Origin: an uncultured Draconibacterium sp.
GTDB taxonomy: Bacteria; Bacteroidota; Bacteroidia; Bacteroidales; Prolixibacteraceae
Assembly (NCBI RefSeq): GCF_963675585.1
Contig: NZ_OY776414.1
Location: forward strand, 2,211,001 to 2,275,000
DNA: 64,000 nt
Reading direction: 5' to 3'
Shown piece by piece: positions 1 through 10,100 of the stretch (position 1 is its first letter; every line of letters starts with the position of its first letter). The notes under the pieces are model-generated. The model saw only the letters and a program-made list of their open reading frames with translations, searched no databases and was not told the DNA's origin. The translations under genes were made by a program, and so were the position numbers.

Positions 1-1662
1 CTGTGGAACAAGAAACGTATATTGCCAGCCGTTTCCTTCAGAAAAATCGCCATACATATGTACCGATTCCATTGGATCATATGGTGTTACCCATGAGCCA
101 TCAGATAATCTTGGTCGAACAAAACCAACCGATTTATCAAAATAGCTTTTATACGTTTCCGCTCTATTAAAAAAGTACTTAAAGTCATTTTCTTTACCAA
201 GGCCTTTTGCCATTTGAGCCACACTTCTGTCATCGAGTAAATTTTCCAATGCAACCGAAGTAGCCTCCCTCGATTTGTCTCGTGGACTGAATCCGTAATC
301 CATTAGTGGTGCAATTCCACGTTGTGTTTTACAGGTACCGGATGCTTTCAATGCTTCAAAAGCCAATTCTTCATCAAAACCATCGAAACCTTTTTGCCAT
401 GCATCAACTACTACAGGTGCTGCACTGTACCCCGACATCGCATTGGTTTCGTTGCCCATAAGATGCCATTGAGGCAATTTGCCCTGCTGCTGAAAGATAG
501 CCAGCATCGAGTTAATAATGTCATTTACTCTTTCAGACTGAACAATGGTTAGCAACTCGTGCTCTGTGCGGTATGTATCCCATAGCGAAAAAACAGAATA
601 GTTCTCAAACCCGGGATTGGTATAGACTTCTTTATCGGTTCCCCTGTAACTTCCATCTGCATCGTTGAATAAAACAGGTGCAATAAAGGAATGAAACATT
701 GCAGTATAAAAGACCTGCTTCAAAACCGGATCATTGGTTTCAATTTCAATTTTTGATAATTCTTTGTTCCATTTCTCCTCTGCCTGACCGGCTATCTTAT
801 CGAAATCCCATTCAGGAGCTTCAATATCGATATTTGCTAATGCATTTACGGAACTCACAGGCGAAATTCCTACTTTCAAAATTACTTCCTGAGGATTGCC
901 GGCAAATGAAATTACACCTTTCACGGCATGCGCCATAAACTCTTCTTCACCAACTAAAGTGTCGTTATCGTACAATTCCAGCTTCTCAATTTCGCGATTA
1001 CTTTTTAGGGTAAACCAAATCCGTTGGTCTTTTGCCCAGCCTTTCGAAAAGCGATACCCTTCAATGGTATTGGCATCAACTTGTTTCAGGAAAGTTTCAT
1101 ACGACTTGTCTCCAATCCCTTCTTTTAAATCAATTATTACATGATTATCATTTTTTCCCGGGAAAGTATACTTATGAACTCCTACTCTTTCGGTTGCTGT
1201 TAGCTCTGCTTTAACCTTGTACTTATCCAGCAGTACCGAATAATAACCCGGTTTTACCAATTCGTTATCGTGACTAAAGTAGGATGCGTATGCATTGTTA
1301 ATATTTTTTTGTTCTCCTCGTTTTATATTGACTTTCCCGTTTATGGGCATCAGAAGAATATCACCTAAGTCGGAACCACCTGTTCCACTTAAATGCGTGT
1401 GCGAAAAACCGGTTATAATACTGTCAGAATAATGATATCCCGAACACCAATCCCATCCTTTAAAAATATTGTTTGGTCCAAGTTGTACTGCCCCAAACGG
1501 CACACTTGCGCCGACAAAAACATGCCCATGTCCTCCGGATCCAATGATCGGATTGACATGTGTTGCCATATTTGACGTTTTGTTATTTGTATGAGAGCAC
1601 ATACAAAATAAGGGCAGAAAGAATAACATTGTTATGTATTCTCTTAATTTTCTTTTTTTCAT
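1..1662 (-). CDS. GH92 family alpha-mannosidase, C-terminus cut by window edge
   Basis: The frame is open from an ATG at 1662 to position 1, giving the first 554 residues of a protein that is usually about 750 long. The N-terminus has a hydrophobic export signal with cysteines near residues 20-22 (LFCMCS), so a lipoprotein is possible but the lipobox is poor. Residues 37-110 carry the GH92 opening (NPIIGSGGHGHVFVG, VPFGAVQLGPN, GFSHTHLSGTGG). The last visible stretch includes EGNGWQYTF, the region of the GH92 catalytic acid; the C-terminal aspartates lie off the window. GH92 enzymes are calcium-dependent exo-alpha-mannosidases acting on mannans or N-glycans. It follows susCD on the same strand behind a terminator-like hairpin, so it may be part of that locus, partly uncoupled from it. 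The family call is firm; linkage specificity is not visible. Confidence 0.9.
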   Translation of the reverse strand, partial: MKKRKLREYITMLFFLPLFCMCSHTNNKTSNMATHVNPIIGSGGHGHVFVGASVPFGAVQLGPNNIFKGWDWCSGYHYSDSIITGFSHTHLSGTGGSDLGDILLMPINGKVNIKRGEQKNINNAYASYFSHDNELVKPGYYSVLLDKYKVKAELTATERVGVHKYTFPGKNDNHVIIDLKEGIGDKSYETFLKQVDANTIEGYRFSKGWAKDQRIWFTLKSNREIEKLELYDNDTLVGEEEFMAHAVKGVISFAGNPQEVILKVGISPVSSVNALANIDIEAPEWDFDKIAGQAEEKWNKELSKIEIETNDPVLKQVFYTAMFHSFIAPVLFNDADGSYRGTDKEVYTNPGFENYSVFSLWDTYRTEHELLTIVQSERVNDIINSMLAIFQQQGKLPQWHLMGNETNAMSGYSAAPVVVDAWQKGFDGFDEELAFEALKASGTCKTQRGIAPLMDYGFSPRDKSREATSVALENLLDDRSVAQMAKGLGKENDFKYFFNRAETYKSYFDKSVGFVRPRLSDGSWVTPYDPMESVHMYGDFSEGNGWQYTFLVPQ

Positions 1663-1769
1663 AAACTCTTAGCGTTAATCATTTACACGAAATCTGTTAC
1701 AGGTATTACTGATCATTTGCACCATTTTATGCGACCTGATTAATACCCTTTTTACTTTGCTAAAGCCAT

Positions 1770-1813
1770 AAAAAAACAGGACTTCTCGCTTGCTTTCGCA
1801 TTGCAAGAAGTCC
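1770..1813 (-). terminator. Rho-independent terminator after susD
   Basis: On the minus strand a GGACTT(CT)/AAGTCC stem with an inner GCAAG/CTTGC stem is followed by a run of seven T. It lies 67 bases beyond the susD stop and before the GH92 gene, so it should lower or end susCD read-through. Confidence 0.75.
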
Positions 1814-1879
1814 GTTTGATCTAACTACTAGCTATTTAGTTGGTATAGGAAATAATTTCCTAATTAAAAACTATAAAAA

Positions 1880-3580
1880 TTACTCTTCGTATCCTGGATT
1901 TTGCTCCAGTACGGCTCCTGTATTTAAATCTATTTCGGTTTGAGGAATAGGCCACAAACTGTGGTAATCCTGAATGCTGGCACCAGGATTTCCCGGATTA
2001 TTATTATAAGTACGAACACGTTCCACCAACTTCCCTAAGCGCATCAGGGTAAGCATTCGCCATTCTTCGGTGAAGAGCTCTCGTGCTCTTTCATCCAAAA
2101 TATAATCGATGCTTACATCGGCTGCCAAAACCGGAGTTGCATTTGACCTTTCACGAACAGTATTGATATCAGCAGCTGCCAAACCTTTATCACCCAAACC
2201 GAGATAAGCTTCTGCTCTTAACAAATAAGTTTCGGCCAATCGCATTGCATAAAGGTCTTTGTGGTTAACACCACCGCCTGCTCTCGACAAATCGGTATAA
2301 TGATCGTTAGGAGCAGCTACTTTCATGAAATAAGGATAAATATACTGATTGGTGTCTTTAAACGCACTTGAACGTGACTCGTAAAGACTCCAGTCGATTT
2401 CCATTCCGTCGTATGCTGAACTTGGATTGTCAAAATAGAAATGTCTTTTTACACAAGCCTCCGAGTTTCTGTAATCATTGTCCCAATCGCTTCTCCAAAT
2501 GTCGTAAGCGGTATAATTTGTTGGCCTGCCCCAAGCCACCGGACGTCCCAGTGTATCACTATATCCGGTATAAGAGTTATCGTAAAGATCTCCCCGAAAA
2601 GCTTTGTATCCATCAGGAGTATTTCCCATTCTGTAGTAGGCACATCCAAACCCTCTTTCTCCGGCATAAAAACCACCTCCGGTTACATCCGGGTCGTTTT
2701 GAATCACCCAGATTGCTTCAGTATTCGAACTCAAATTATGATTCTCCTTGGTAAAAAGGTCGAAATAAACATTTTCAGTACCAAAAAGATTAGGTTGAGA
2801 ACCAAAACGTTCTGTCATTAAACCGTAGCCATAATCATTAATAACATGTGAAGCAGCATCTGCAGCATCTTGATATTTATTATCGGCAAGATATGTTTCG
2901 CTTAGCATTTGCCATGCAGCACCCTGAGTTAAACGGCCGGCAGAAGCTTCTTGTCCTCTTACCGGAAGTTTTTCTGCCGCAAACGCCAAATCCTCTTCCA
3001 TTAATGCATGAATATTTGATGCCGCATCTCTTACAAAATCGGTTTTGGCTGATGTTACAGGCTCTGTAATAAGTGGCACGTCGCCATACATTGTAACCAA
3101 TATCCGATAACTGAATGCACGGAAAAAACGAGCCTCTGCCAAATACAAATTCTTTTTATCCTCGTTGTTCCATTCAATACTTTCGATACCTGCAATTACA
3201 GTATTTGCCTGGTAAACCAGATCAAAAGCCTTTGTCCAGTATGTTTTAGGCAATGAGCCAGTTGGTGTAATTTCAGTATCCCAGTTGCTCATGTAACCAC
3301 CTGCAGGATCTTCACCAAAATAGGCTTCATCTGTGCCAAGTGCCACATAAACAAACATATATTTTTCGTTTACCGCAGAATACCAGTCACGGGCTAAACT
3401 ATATAAACCAACAACACCCATTTCAACATCATCTGCTGAATTAAAAGCATTTGACGTAGAAATAAAATCAAGTGGGGTTTCTTCAAGTACACCCTCATCG
3501 CATGCGTAAATCCCCAGCAGCAAGAATACCAAAAGGGTACCTGCGCTTATATATTTTTGTAATAAATTCTTTTTTTTCAT
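1880..3580 (-). CDS. SusD/RagB family outer-membrane glycan-binding lipoprotein
   Basis: This 566-residue protein begins with a lipoprotein signal ending in GIYAC (Cys27), consistent with a surface lipoprotein. The N-terminal half has the TPR-like SusD features (NTVIAGIESIEW, LYLAEARFFRAFSYRILVTMYGDVPLI). The C-terminal part has the RagB/SusD hallmarks LAETYLLRAEAYLGLG, DERARELFTEEWRMLTLMRLGK and a final PIPQTEIDLN-containing segment. SusD proteins cap the partner SusC barrel and capture oligosaccharides. It lies 61 bases downstream of susC on the same strand. The substrate cannot be read from the sequence; the adjoining GH92 gene hints at mannose-containing glycans. Confidence 0.95.
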   Translation of the reverse strand: MKKKNLLQKYISAGTLLVFLLLGIYACDEGVLEETPLDFISTSNAFNSADDVEMGVVGLYSLARDWYSAVNEKYMFVYVALGTDEAYFGEDPAGGYMSNWDTEITPTGSLPKTYWTKAFDLVYQANTVIAGIESIEWNNEDKKNLYLAEARFFRAFSYRILVTMYGDVPLITEPVTSAKTDFVRDAASNIHALMEEDLAFAAEKLPVRGQEASAGRLTQGAAWQMLSETYLADNKYQDAADAASHVINDYGYGLMTERFGSQPNLFGTENVYFDLFTKENHNLSSNTEAIWVIQNDPDVTGGGFYAGERGFGCAYYRMGNTPDGYKAFRGDLYDNSYTGYSDTLGRPVAWGRPTNYTAYDIWRSDWDNDYRNSEACVKRHFYFDNPSSAYDGMEIDWSLYESRSSAFKDTNQYIYPYFMKVAAPNDHYTDLSRAGGGVNHKDLYAMRLAETYLLRAEAYLGLGDKGLAAADINTVRERSNATPVLAADVSIDYILDERARELFTEEWRMLTLMRLGKLVERVRTYNNNPGNPGASIQDYHSLWPIPQTEIDLNTGAVLEQNPGYEE

Positions 3581-3641
3581 TTTTAATATTTTTAAACTAT
3601 TAATAGCTGTGTTTTTAACTACTAAAACAATTTTTTTTTGA

Positions 3642-6600
3642 TTAAAAACTTATATTAACACCACCAATAATACTTCTCATCATTGGGCTACCTGTTTCAG
3701 GATCCCATCCTGACCATTTTGTCCAGGTATAAAGGTTTTTTCCGCTTACGTAAACTTTCAGGTTATCAATTTTCAAATCCGACAATACACTATTATCGAA
3801 AGTGTATCCTAAGGAAACATCCTGAAGGCGGACAAAACTTTTACTTTGATAAACCCCCGGATTCTTTTTGGGATTATAATATATTCCGGGAGCGTTATTA
3901 ACTGCATTATCAGGTCTCCAGTAGTCGCGAATAGCGGTCCTGTTTAAACGGTATGCACTATCGGTTGCTCCAGCTACAACTGCTCCGGAATTATTTGCCA
4001 TGTAGTAATTGTTACCCCCTTGAATTGAATTGAAGAAGAAGCTAAAGGTGAAATTCTTATACGTGAGAATATTGTTCATACTGATGCGGTAGTTAGGATC
4101 AGTTGTTCCAAGAATTTCGCGGTCATCTTCAGAAGTAATTGTTCCATCGTCATTCAAATCGCGTACTTTAAACTGTCCCGGATAATAGTCTGCCATTATT
4201 GTACCATTAAACAATTCATCTTCCTGCCAAACACCATCATTAACATAGCCGTAAATAGTGCTAATTGGCTCCCCGATAAACCAACTGTTTCCTAAATCTT
4301 CTGTTACATCGTCGTACAGTTTGGTAATTTTGTTTCGTACCAAAGAGAATGCAAAAGCTGTTTTCCATTTAAAATCACGGGTTTTAATGTTTTCAGTAAC
4401 CAGACTTACCTCAACACCGTTGTTTTCAATTCCACCAATGTTTGTCCATACACTTGAATTCCCTGACATTCTCGGAATAGATCTTTGAACCAAAACATCG
4501 GTAGTTTTTGCATTGTACGCATCAATACTTCCTGAGATTCTGTTGTCTAAAAAGTTAAAATCGATACCGGCATTCAAAGAGGCAGTTTTTTCCCATCCTA
4601 AATCGGCATTTCCCAGCGAGTTAGCATATAAACCAACTGCAGTTGCACCATCGAACACAGTGGTTAAACTTCCCATTTTCGATTGGCTGGCATATCTACC
4701 AATTCCCTGATTACCATTTATACCATATGATAGACGAAGCTTGAGAAAATCCATCCAATCCACTTCGTCCATAAACGATTCTTCGGAGATGACCCAACCG
4801 AGAGAAAGAGAAGGGAAGTTTCCGAATTTCTTGTTACCCCCAAAACCGGAAAAACCATCTCGTCGGATAGTGGCAGTCAGTAAATAACGACTGTCGTAGC
4901 TATAATTAATACGTCCCATATACGAGATCGTATTTTCTTCGTAAGCAGAAGTAGAAACCTCTTGATTCTCGCCAAGTTCAAGGGCGTTATACCCCAGAAG
5001 CTCATTCGCGAATCCATATGCATACAAATATGAACCATCACCTGAAATATTCTCACGGCTGTATAAGTAATTAGCACTCAGGCTATGTTTATCGGCAAAA
5101 GTCCTGTTATAGGTAAACAGACTGTTTAATAACCATGTTCTTTGATTTGCATTATTGACATAACCGGAGCCATCGGTTTTAGATCCGTCAGCCATAGAAG
5201 TTGGATAATAACGTGAGGTTTTGTCGAAATCGTAGGTTTTTGAATAATTGGCTTCATATTTTAAACCTTTCACCCATGGAACTTCAACTATTCCTTTTAG
5301 TACCAGGCTAAAATAATCTCTTGGAGAACTATCTTCTGCCAAAAGGTTACCTAGCGGATGGTAGTTATAAGATTCTCCGGCAATGTATACCGGATAATTT
5401 CCCGATTCGTCGTACATATTTCCAAGTGGACTCGCCTGAAGTGCATAACCTGCGGATGCACTAACGCCTGAATAATCACGATGTGAAAATGTCGGATCAA
5501 ATCCAACTGTTAACCAATTTGCAATTTTACTTTCAAACCGGCCATTAAAGGTTAATCGCTTGTAATTGTCGTTTAACAAAATACCTTCTTGATCTAAATA
5601 AGAAGTTGACAAGTAATAATTTGTGCGTTCGGTTTTTCCGGATACGCTTAAACTGTACGACTGAATAGGTGATGTTTGAAAAACTTCATCTACCCAATCA
5701 ACTGAATTACCACCCAGATAGTTGATTTGTTCCTCTTCAGTTCTCAGGTACGATGCCACTAAATCTCTATCGGTAACATCAGGTCTCACCGGGCGTCCAT
5801 CGGCGCTGGTTGGTCCGGTTTTATACCAGGCGTACAAATCCTGTTGATAATAATAGTCTACCAAACGAACAGCATACTGCTCGGCATTCATAACATTTGT
5901 ACGTTCAGTATTCGATAAATTTTGTACACCACAATAGGCATTAAAAGTAAATTTCGGTTTTCCGGAAGTTCCTTTTTTTGTTGTAACAACCAGGACACCA
6001 TTGGCCGATCGTGAGCCATAAACAGCAGCAGCACTAGCATCTTTAAGGATGTCAACAGATTGAATGTCGTTTATATTTAAATCGTTTATACTTCCGTTGT
6101 AAATGATACCATCAAGTACAACCAATGGCTGATCACTTGCCGACAACGAAGTTCTTCCCCTTATTGAAAAAGAACCGCCATCACCGGCACTGGAACCGCC
6201 CGAGGCATTTAAACCAGGAGAATATCCTTGTAAAGCTTGTACTAAACTTGTGTTTGCAGCCTGCTCTTTTCCATCCATTTCCATTCGAACAATCGAGCCG
6301 GTTAAATCTTTCTTCTTTTGTGTTCCGTAACCAATGGCAACTACTTCATCCAAACCAATGGTTTCACTTTCAAGCACTACATCAATGGTTGTGCGGGTTG
6401 AAACAGCAATTTCCTGTGTTTTCATTCCCACAAAAGAAAAAACCAAAGTGCTATTCTCAGGAACTTTTGTTAAGTTATAAACTCCGTCGGCATTAGTTGT
6501 TGTACCAATGGTTGTTCCCTTTAAAAATACAGTTACTCCCGGAAGCGGTAGATTTCCGGTGTCAGAAACTTTACCCCTTACGGTTTTTATTTCTGTTTGC

Positions 6601-6707
6601 CCCATCGCACTTTCAACCTGAAAAAGCATCCATGGAAGGAGGAAAAGGTAAAGTATTACATACTTCCTTCGTGAAATCAGTTTTTTCACTTTTCGCAATA
6701 ATTTCAT
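3642..6707 (-). CDS. SusC/RagA family TonB-dependent receptor
   Basis: This 1021-residue outer-membrane transporter imports oligosaccharides using TonB energy. After an export signal (a hydrophobic stretch ending near GQTEIK) comes a carboxypeptidase-D-like beta-sandwich (VRGKVSDTGNLPLPGVTVFLKG, about residues 43-112). A linker with the SusC-typical GYGTQKKKDLTGSI follows, then the plug domain (SIRGRTSLSASDQPLVVLDGI; DILKDASAAAVYGSRSANGV) and the barrel, ending in an aromatic residue (GGVNISF). The length is normal for the family. It is the first gene of the susCD pair and is divergent from the HTCS at 7164, the usual arrangement for an HTCS-controlled locus. Confidence 0.96.
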   Translation of the reverse strand: MKLLRKVKKLISRRKYVILYLFLLPWMLFQVESAMGQTEIKTVRGKVSDTGNLPLPGVTVFLKGTTIGTTTNADGVYNLTKVPENSTLVFSFVGMKTQEIAVSTRTTIDVVLESETIGLDEVVAIGYGTQKKKDLTGSIVRMEMDGKEQAANTSLVQALQGYSPGLNASGGSSAGDGGSFSIRGRTSLSASDQPLVVLDGIIYNGSINDLNINDIQSVDILKDASAAAVYGSRSANGVLVVTTKKGTSGKPKFTFNAYCGVQNLSNTERTNVMNAEQYAVRLVDYYYQQDLYAWYKTGPTSADGRPVRPDVTDRDLVASYLRTEEEQINYLGGNSVDWVDEVFQTSPIQSYSLSVSGKTERTNYYLSTSYLDQEGILLNDNYKRLTFNGRFESKIANWLTVGFDPTFSHRDYSGVSASAGYALQASPLGNMYDESGNYPVYIAGESYNYHPLGNLLAEDSSPRDYFSLVLKGIVEVPWVKGLKYEANYSKTYDFDKTSRYYPTSMADGSKTDGSGYVNNANQRTWLLNSLFTYNRTFADKHSLSANYLYSRENISGDGSYLYAYGFANELLGYNALELGENQEVSTSAYEENTISYMGRINYSYDSRYLLTATIRRDGFSGFGGNKKFGNFPSLSLGWVISEESFMDEVDWMDFLKLRLSYGINGNQGIGRYASQSKMGSLTTVFDGATAVGLYANSLGNADLGWEKTASLNAGIDFNFLDNRISGSIDAYNAKTTDVLVQRSIPRMSGNSSVWTNIGGIENNGVEVSLVTENIKTRDFKWKTAFAFSLVRNKITKLYDDVTEDLGNSWFIGEPISTIYGYVNDGVWQEDELFNGTIMADYYPGQFKVRDLNDDGTITSEDDREILGTTDPNYRISMNNILTYKNFTFSFFFNSIQGGNNYYMANNSGAVVAGATDSAYRLNRTAIRDYWRPDNAVNNAPGIYYNPKKNPGVYQSKSFVRLQDVSLGYTFDNSVLSDLKIDNLKVYVSGKNLYTWTKWSGWDPETGSPMMRSIIGGVNISF

Positions 6708-6781
6708 AATTTAAAATGTTAGCGTTATAGATATATTAATAATTAGGTCCAGACTGCTTTTAGCAGCTTGGTTTTCATTTT

Positions 6782-6940
6782 TTAATTGTTCTGAGTTGAT
6801 ACATTATTTTTGGTTCTCCATCCTTTATTAAATACACTGCCCCAGAGTTTCATCGTATCACGATAGCTAAGGTGCCCTTTGGAAGCATCCAACCTAAATG
6901 ATTTTGTGTTGGTCAATATTTCTCTTCGTGTTGTATTCAT
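6782..6940 (-). CDS. Small ORF, 52 residues, directly upstream of susC
   Basis: An ATG at 6940 opens a 52-codon frame ending in TAA at 6782, on the susC strand and 74 bases before the susC start. The product is basic and soluble (starts MNTTRREILTNTKSF, contains GHLSYRDTMKLWGSVFNKGW). I do not recognise a family. A small hairpin (CTGCT/AGCAG at 6754-6766) lies between it and susC. It could be a small protein co-transcribed with susCD, a translated leader, or chance. The plausible composition and position support it; there is no homology evidence here. Confidence 0.4.
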   Translation of the reverse strand: MNTTRREILTNTKSFRLDASKGHLSYRDTMKLWGSVFNKGWRTKNNVSTQNN

Positions 6941-6976
6941 ATTGTTTAGCTTTTTATTCCTGAACTGTTCCCTTAT

Positions 6977-7004
6977 TCACTCACGCCATTTATTAGGTGA
7001 GTGA
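6977..7004. other. Inverted repeat in the susC/HTCS divergent region
   Basis: TCACTCAC at 6977-6984 is the exact reverse complement of GTGAGTGA at 6997-7004, with a 12-base loop. It could be an operator or, if transcribed toward susC, a leader hairpin. There is no direct evidence for either. Confidence 0.35.
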
Positions 7005-7080
7005 TAACTCTAACTTCTGATTGAAATGTCTGTCAGGATATTTCGAAATCAAAAATATTATTGCAAAAGCTTGCAGTGAG

Positions 7081-7129
7081 TTGTTTTTGTTTCATATAGG
7101 GTTGTTTTTGTTTCAATTGTTTACTTTTG
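7081..7129 (+). promoter_or_regulatory. HTCS promoter region with 21-bp-spaced direct repeat
   Basis: The 14-mer TTGTTTTTGTTTCA occurs at 7081-7094 and again at 7102-7115, exactly 21 bp apart. A perfect Bacteroidota -7 element, TACTTTTG, follows at 7122-7129, 34 bases before the HTCS ATG. AraC-type proteins, which form the HTCS output domain, commonly bind two direct half-sites about two helical turns apart. This is therefore a candidate HTCS binding site serving its own promoter or that of susC. Confidence 0.5.
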
Positions 7130-7163
7130 CCAATTCCAAATCGAAAAACAACAACAAAACCGG

Positions 7164-10100
7164 ATGACAACAAACAATAAAGCACTCATATTCTTCCTAT
7201 TAGCAATAATATCATTTGTTACAAAAACATCTGGTCAATATATTCGTTTCGATCATTTCGATACAAGGAAAGGGCTTTCGCAGAACAACATTAACAGTCT
7301 TACAGTAGATTCCACGGGATATGTATGGATGGGAACCATTGAAGGAATCACTCGATTCGACGGAACTAATTTTGATATATTTCGGTCCTTACCATTTCAG
7401 GCAAACACGCTTGAAGGAAATTTTATTGAAAAAGTTTCATCCTGCCCAAACGGAAATATTTGGGTTCATATTCAGGACAGGGGATTAAACCTTTACAATG
7501 CTACACATGATAATTTTAAAATAATTCAGGACAGTTGTTTTTATCCGGCGGATGTTGTCCACACAACCAGTCTGGTATCTGCACTTGACTCTTTGCTTTG
7601 GCTAACCGATCCCAACGGCCTTTATACTTATAACCTTCCGAAAAGCGAAGCAAACAAACTTCCATCGCCACCAGGGAGAAACTATGTGATCTATGCCGGA
7701 CACAACAAAGTTTTACTTTGGGGATCGGGGGGTATATCTCTTTATTCTCTCACAGAAAAAGAAAAAGCTCCCAAATTAATTCTGGAGCAAGCGGTGCAGG
7801 ATATTTCCCAGGTGTTTAACGATTCGTTGGTAGTAATAAATACAGGTGTTTTAGAAATACTTAATATTAAAACCGGTGAAAGAAAACAAATTCCTCGCAA
7901 CGAGGAGCTAAACCGATATTTAAAAAACAGCGGAATTTGGTCGCTTGCAGGGTATAATAACGAGATTTGGATTGGATTAACAACATGTCTCGTTCAGATT
8001 ATTATGGATGGCGACACAATAGAACGTGTTTCGAAATATTCATACGATCCTTTTAGTGAATACTCTTTTCATGGCCAGGATGCTAAGAATTTTGCATTTG
8101 ACAAAGCAGGCAATCTATGGATTGGCACTTCGAAATACGGAGTAAATTATTATTCGCGGGGGAAAAACCTGTTTAGCCACCACCCCATTTCCATACTTTC
8201 AAAAGCAGACCAGGAAATTGATCCGATTCGCGCGCTTTGCCAATCTTCCGACGGGAATATTTGGGTCGGATTCGACCGTTTGGGACTGGTATGCATTCAA
8301 CCGGATAATACCCAAATTTTATATTCCGACATTTATTTTCCGGGTAATACAATAAAAAGCCTTGAAAACATCCGGTCGATATATGAAGATTCCAACGGGA
8401 AACTATGGATTGGAACCAACAAGGGACTTTGCAACTATAATCCCGCAAATAATCATGTTGAATCGACCTTGGTTAAATATGGCTGGGAGTGGCCGGATGT
8501 CTGTTACCGAATGCACGAATTTACACGGGGAAAAATGACAGTTACAAATTTAGACGGAATTGGAATTGTAGATCTTAACAAGGGCACTTTAGACAAAATA
8601 AATATGCCCCAAAACTATGTTGCCGGCTCGATCAGAAGTATTGCAAAAGACAAAAAATCAAACTATTGGTTTGTTTCCGGCGATTTGGGCATGTGCAAAT
8701 TTACCCCTGAAGGAGAATTAACATACTACACTTACGAAAAAGATCACTTTTCTGACAGCAAACTGTATTCGTTAGAAATAGTTGGTGATACCATGTGGAT
8801 TGGAAGTAACACAGGTTTGATGGCTTTCGACCTGATCGAAGAAAAAGTTGTTTCCAGTTTTTTTGAATCCGACGGCCTCTCAAACAACCTGATATACAGC
8901 ACAATTTACCAAAACAATGCAATATGGATGAGCACCAATCGCGGAATTAGCAGGCTCAATTTAAAGAACTTTTCAATTGAAAAATATCTAACTGATGATC
9001 TGTTTATGGATGATGCCTTTTATCAAAGCCGCGATGGAAGGATTTACTTTGGTGGATACAATGGATTCATAAGTTTTGAACCCGATAAAATAAACGTAAA
9101 AAATGTGCCTCCCAATCCTATTATTACAGACTTATTCATTAATAATCATAAAGTAAAAGTTGGAGAAAAAATTCAAAATCGCGTTTTATTATCAAGTTCA
9201 ATTAAAAATTCGAAATCACTAAAATTAAACTACAGTACAAGCTATTTTTCTCTTGCCTTTGATGCCTTTCCCTTTAATTATCCAGATCAAACCACTTTCA
9301 GGTATCGCATAAGCGGACAATCTCCGGAGTGGATAATAGCTCCTCCCAAATCAAACAGAGCTGTAATTTCTAACCTTTCACCGGGCGATTACATTTTTGA
9401 GGTTGAAGCCAGTGAAAATGCGCGTGACTGGAGCGCTCCAAAACAGTTGCAGTTAACAATAGTACCTCCGTTTTACAGCACATACTGGTTTAGAGCAATG
9501 GGAATTTTATTTATTCTAATCATCTTCTATCTGATCCTAAGAATACGTATTTACACCATTAAACGCTGGAATATTCAACTCGAGAAACAGATTAAAGAAC
9601 AAACCTTTTCAATAGAAGAACAAAAGAATAAGATTATTGCCCAAAAAGAGAAAATGGTAAAACTGAATCAAAGGCTTCGCGAAGCAGATCAGGCTAAATT
9701 AAGGTATTACACAAATCTCTCGCATGAATTCCGGACTCCGTTAACAATCATTATGGGCAACATCGATCTGCTAAAAGATCATGGCGTTAATAAATTCATT
9801 TTAAAAAATATAAGGAGAAGTTCTGACAGGTTATTCCGGCTTGTGAATCAATTTATCGACCTTCATAAGTATGATCATGGAGAACTTAAACTTCAGGTTT
9901 CACATTTCGACATTGTTTCTTTTACAAAGGAAATTGCCGATACTTTTAAAGATTATGCTCAACGTAAAAACATTAATATCAAAACATTAAATCCGAATGA
10001 AACAATAACGCTCTGGCTCGACAAAGACAAAACTGACAAAATAATTTATAACATACTAGCCAACGCCATAAAATATACCAACGAAGGCGGATCGGTTTTT

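Noticed and set aside
1393-1575. Plus-strand frames in the first 1.6 kb
   Set aside because: They are antisense shadows of the GH92 gene, whose minus-strand frame is open throughout and shows family motifs.
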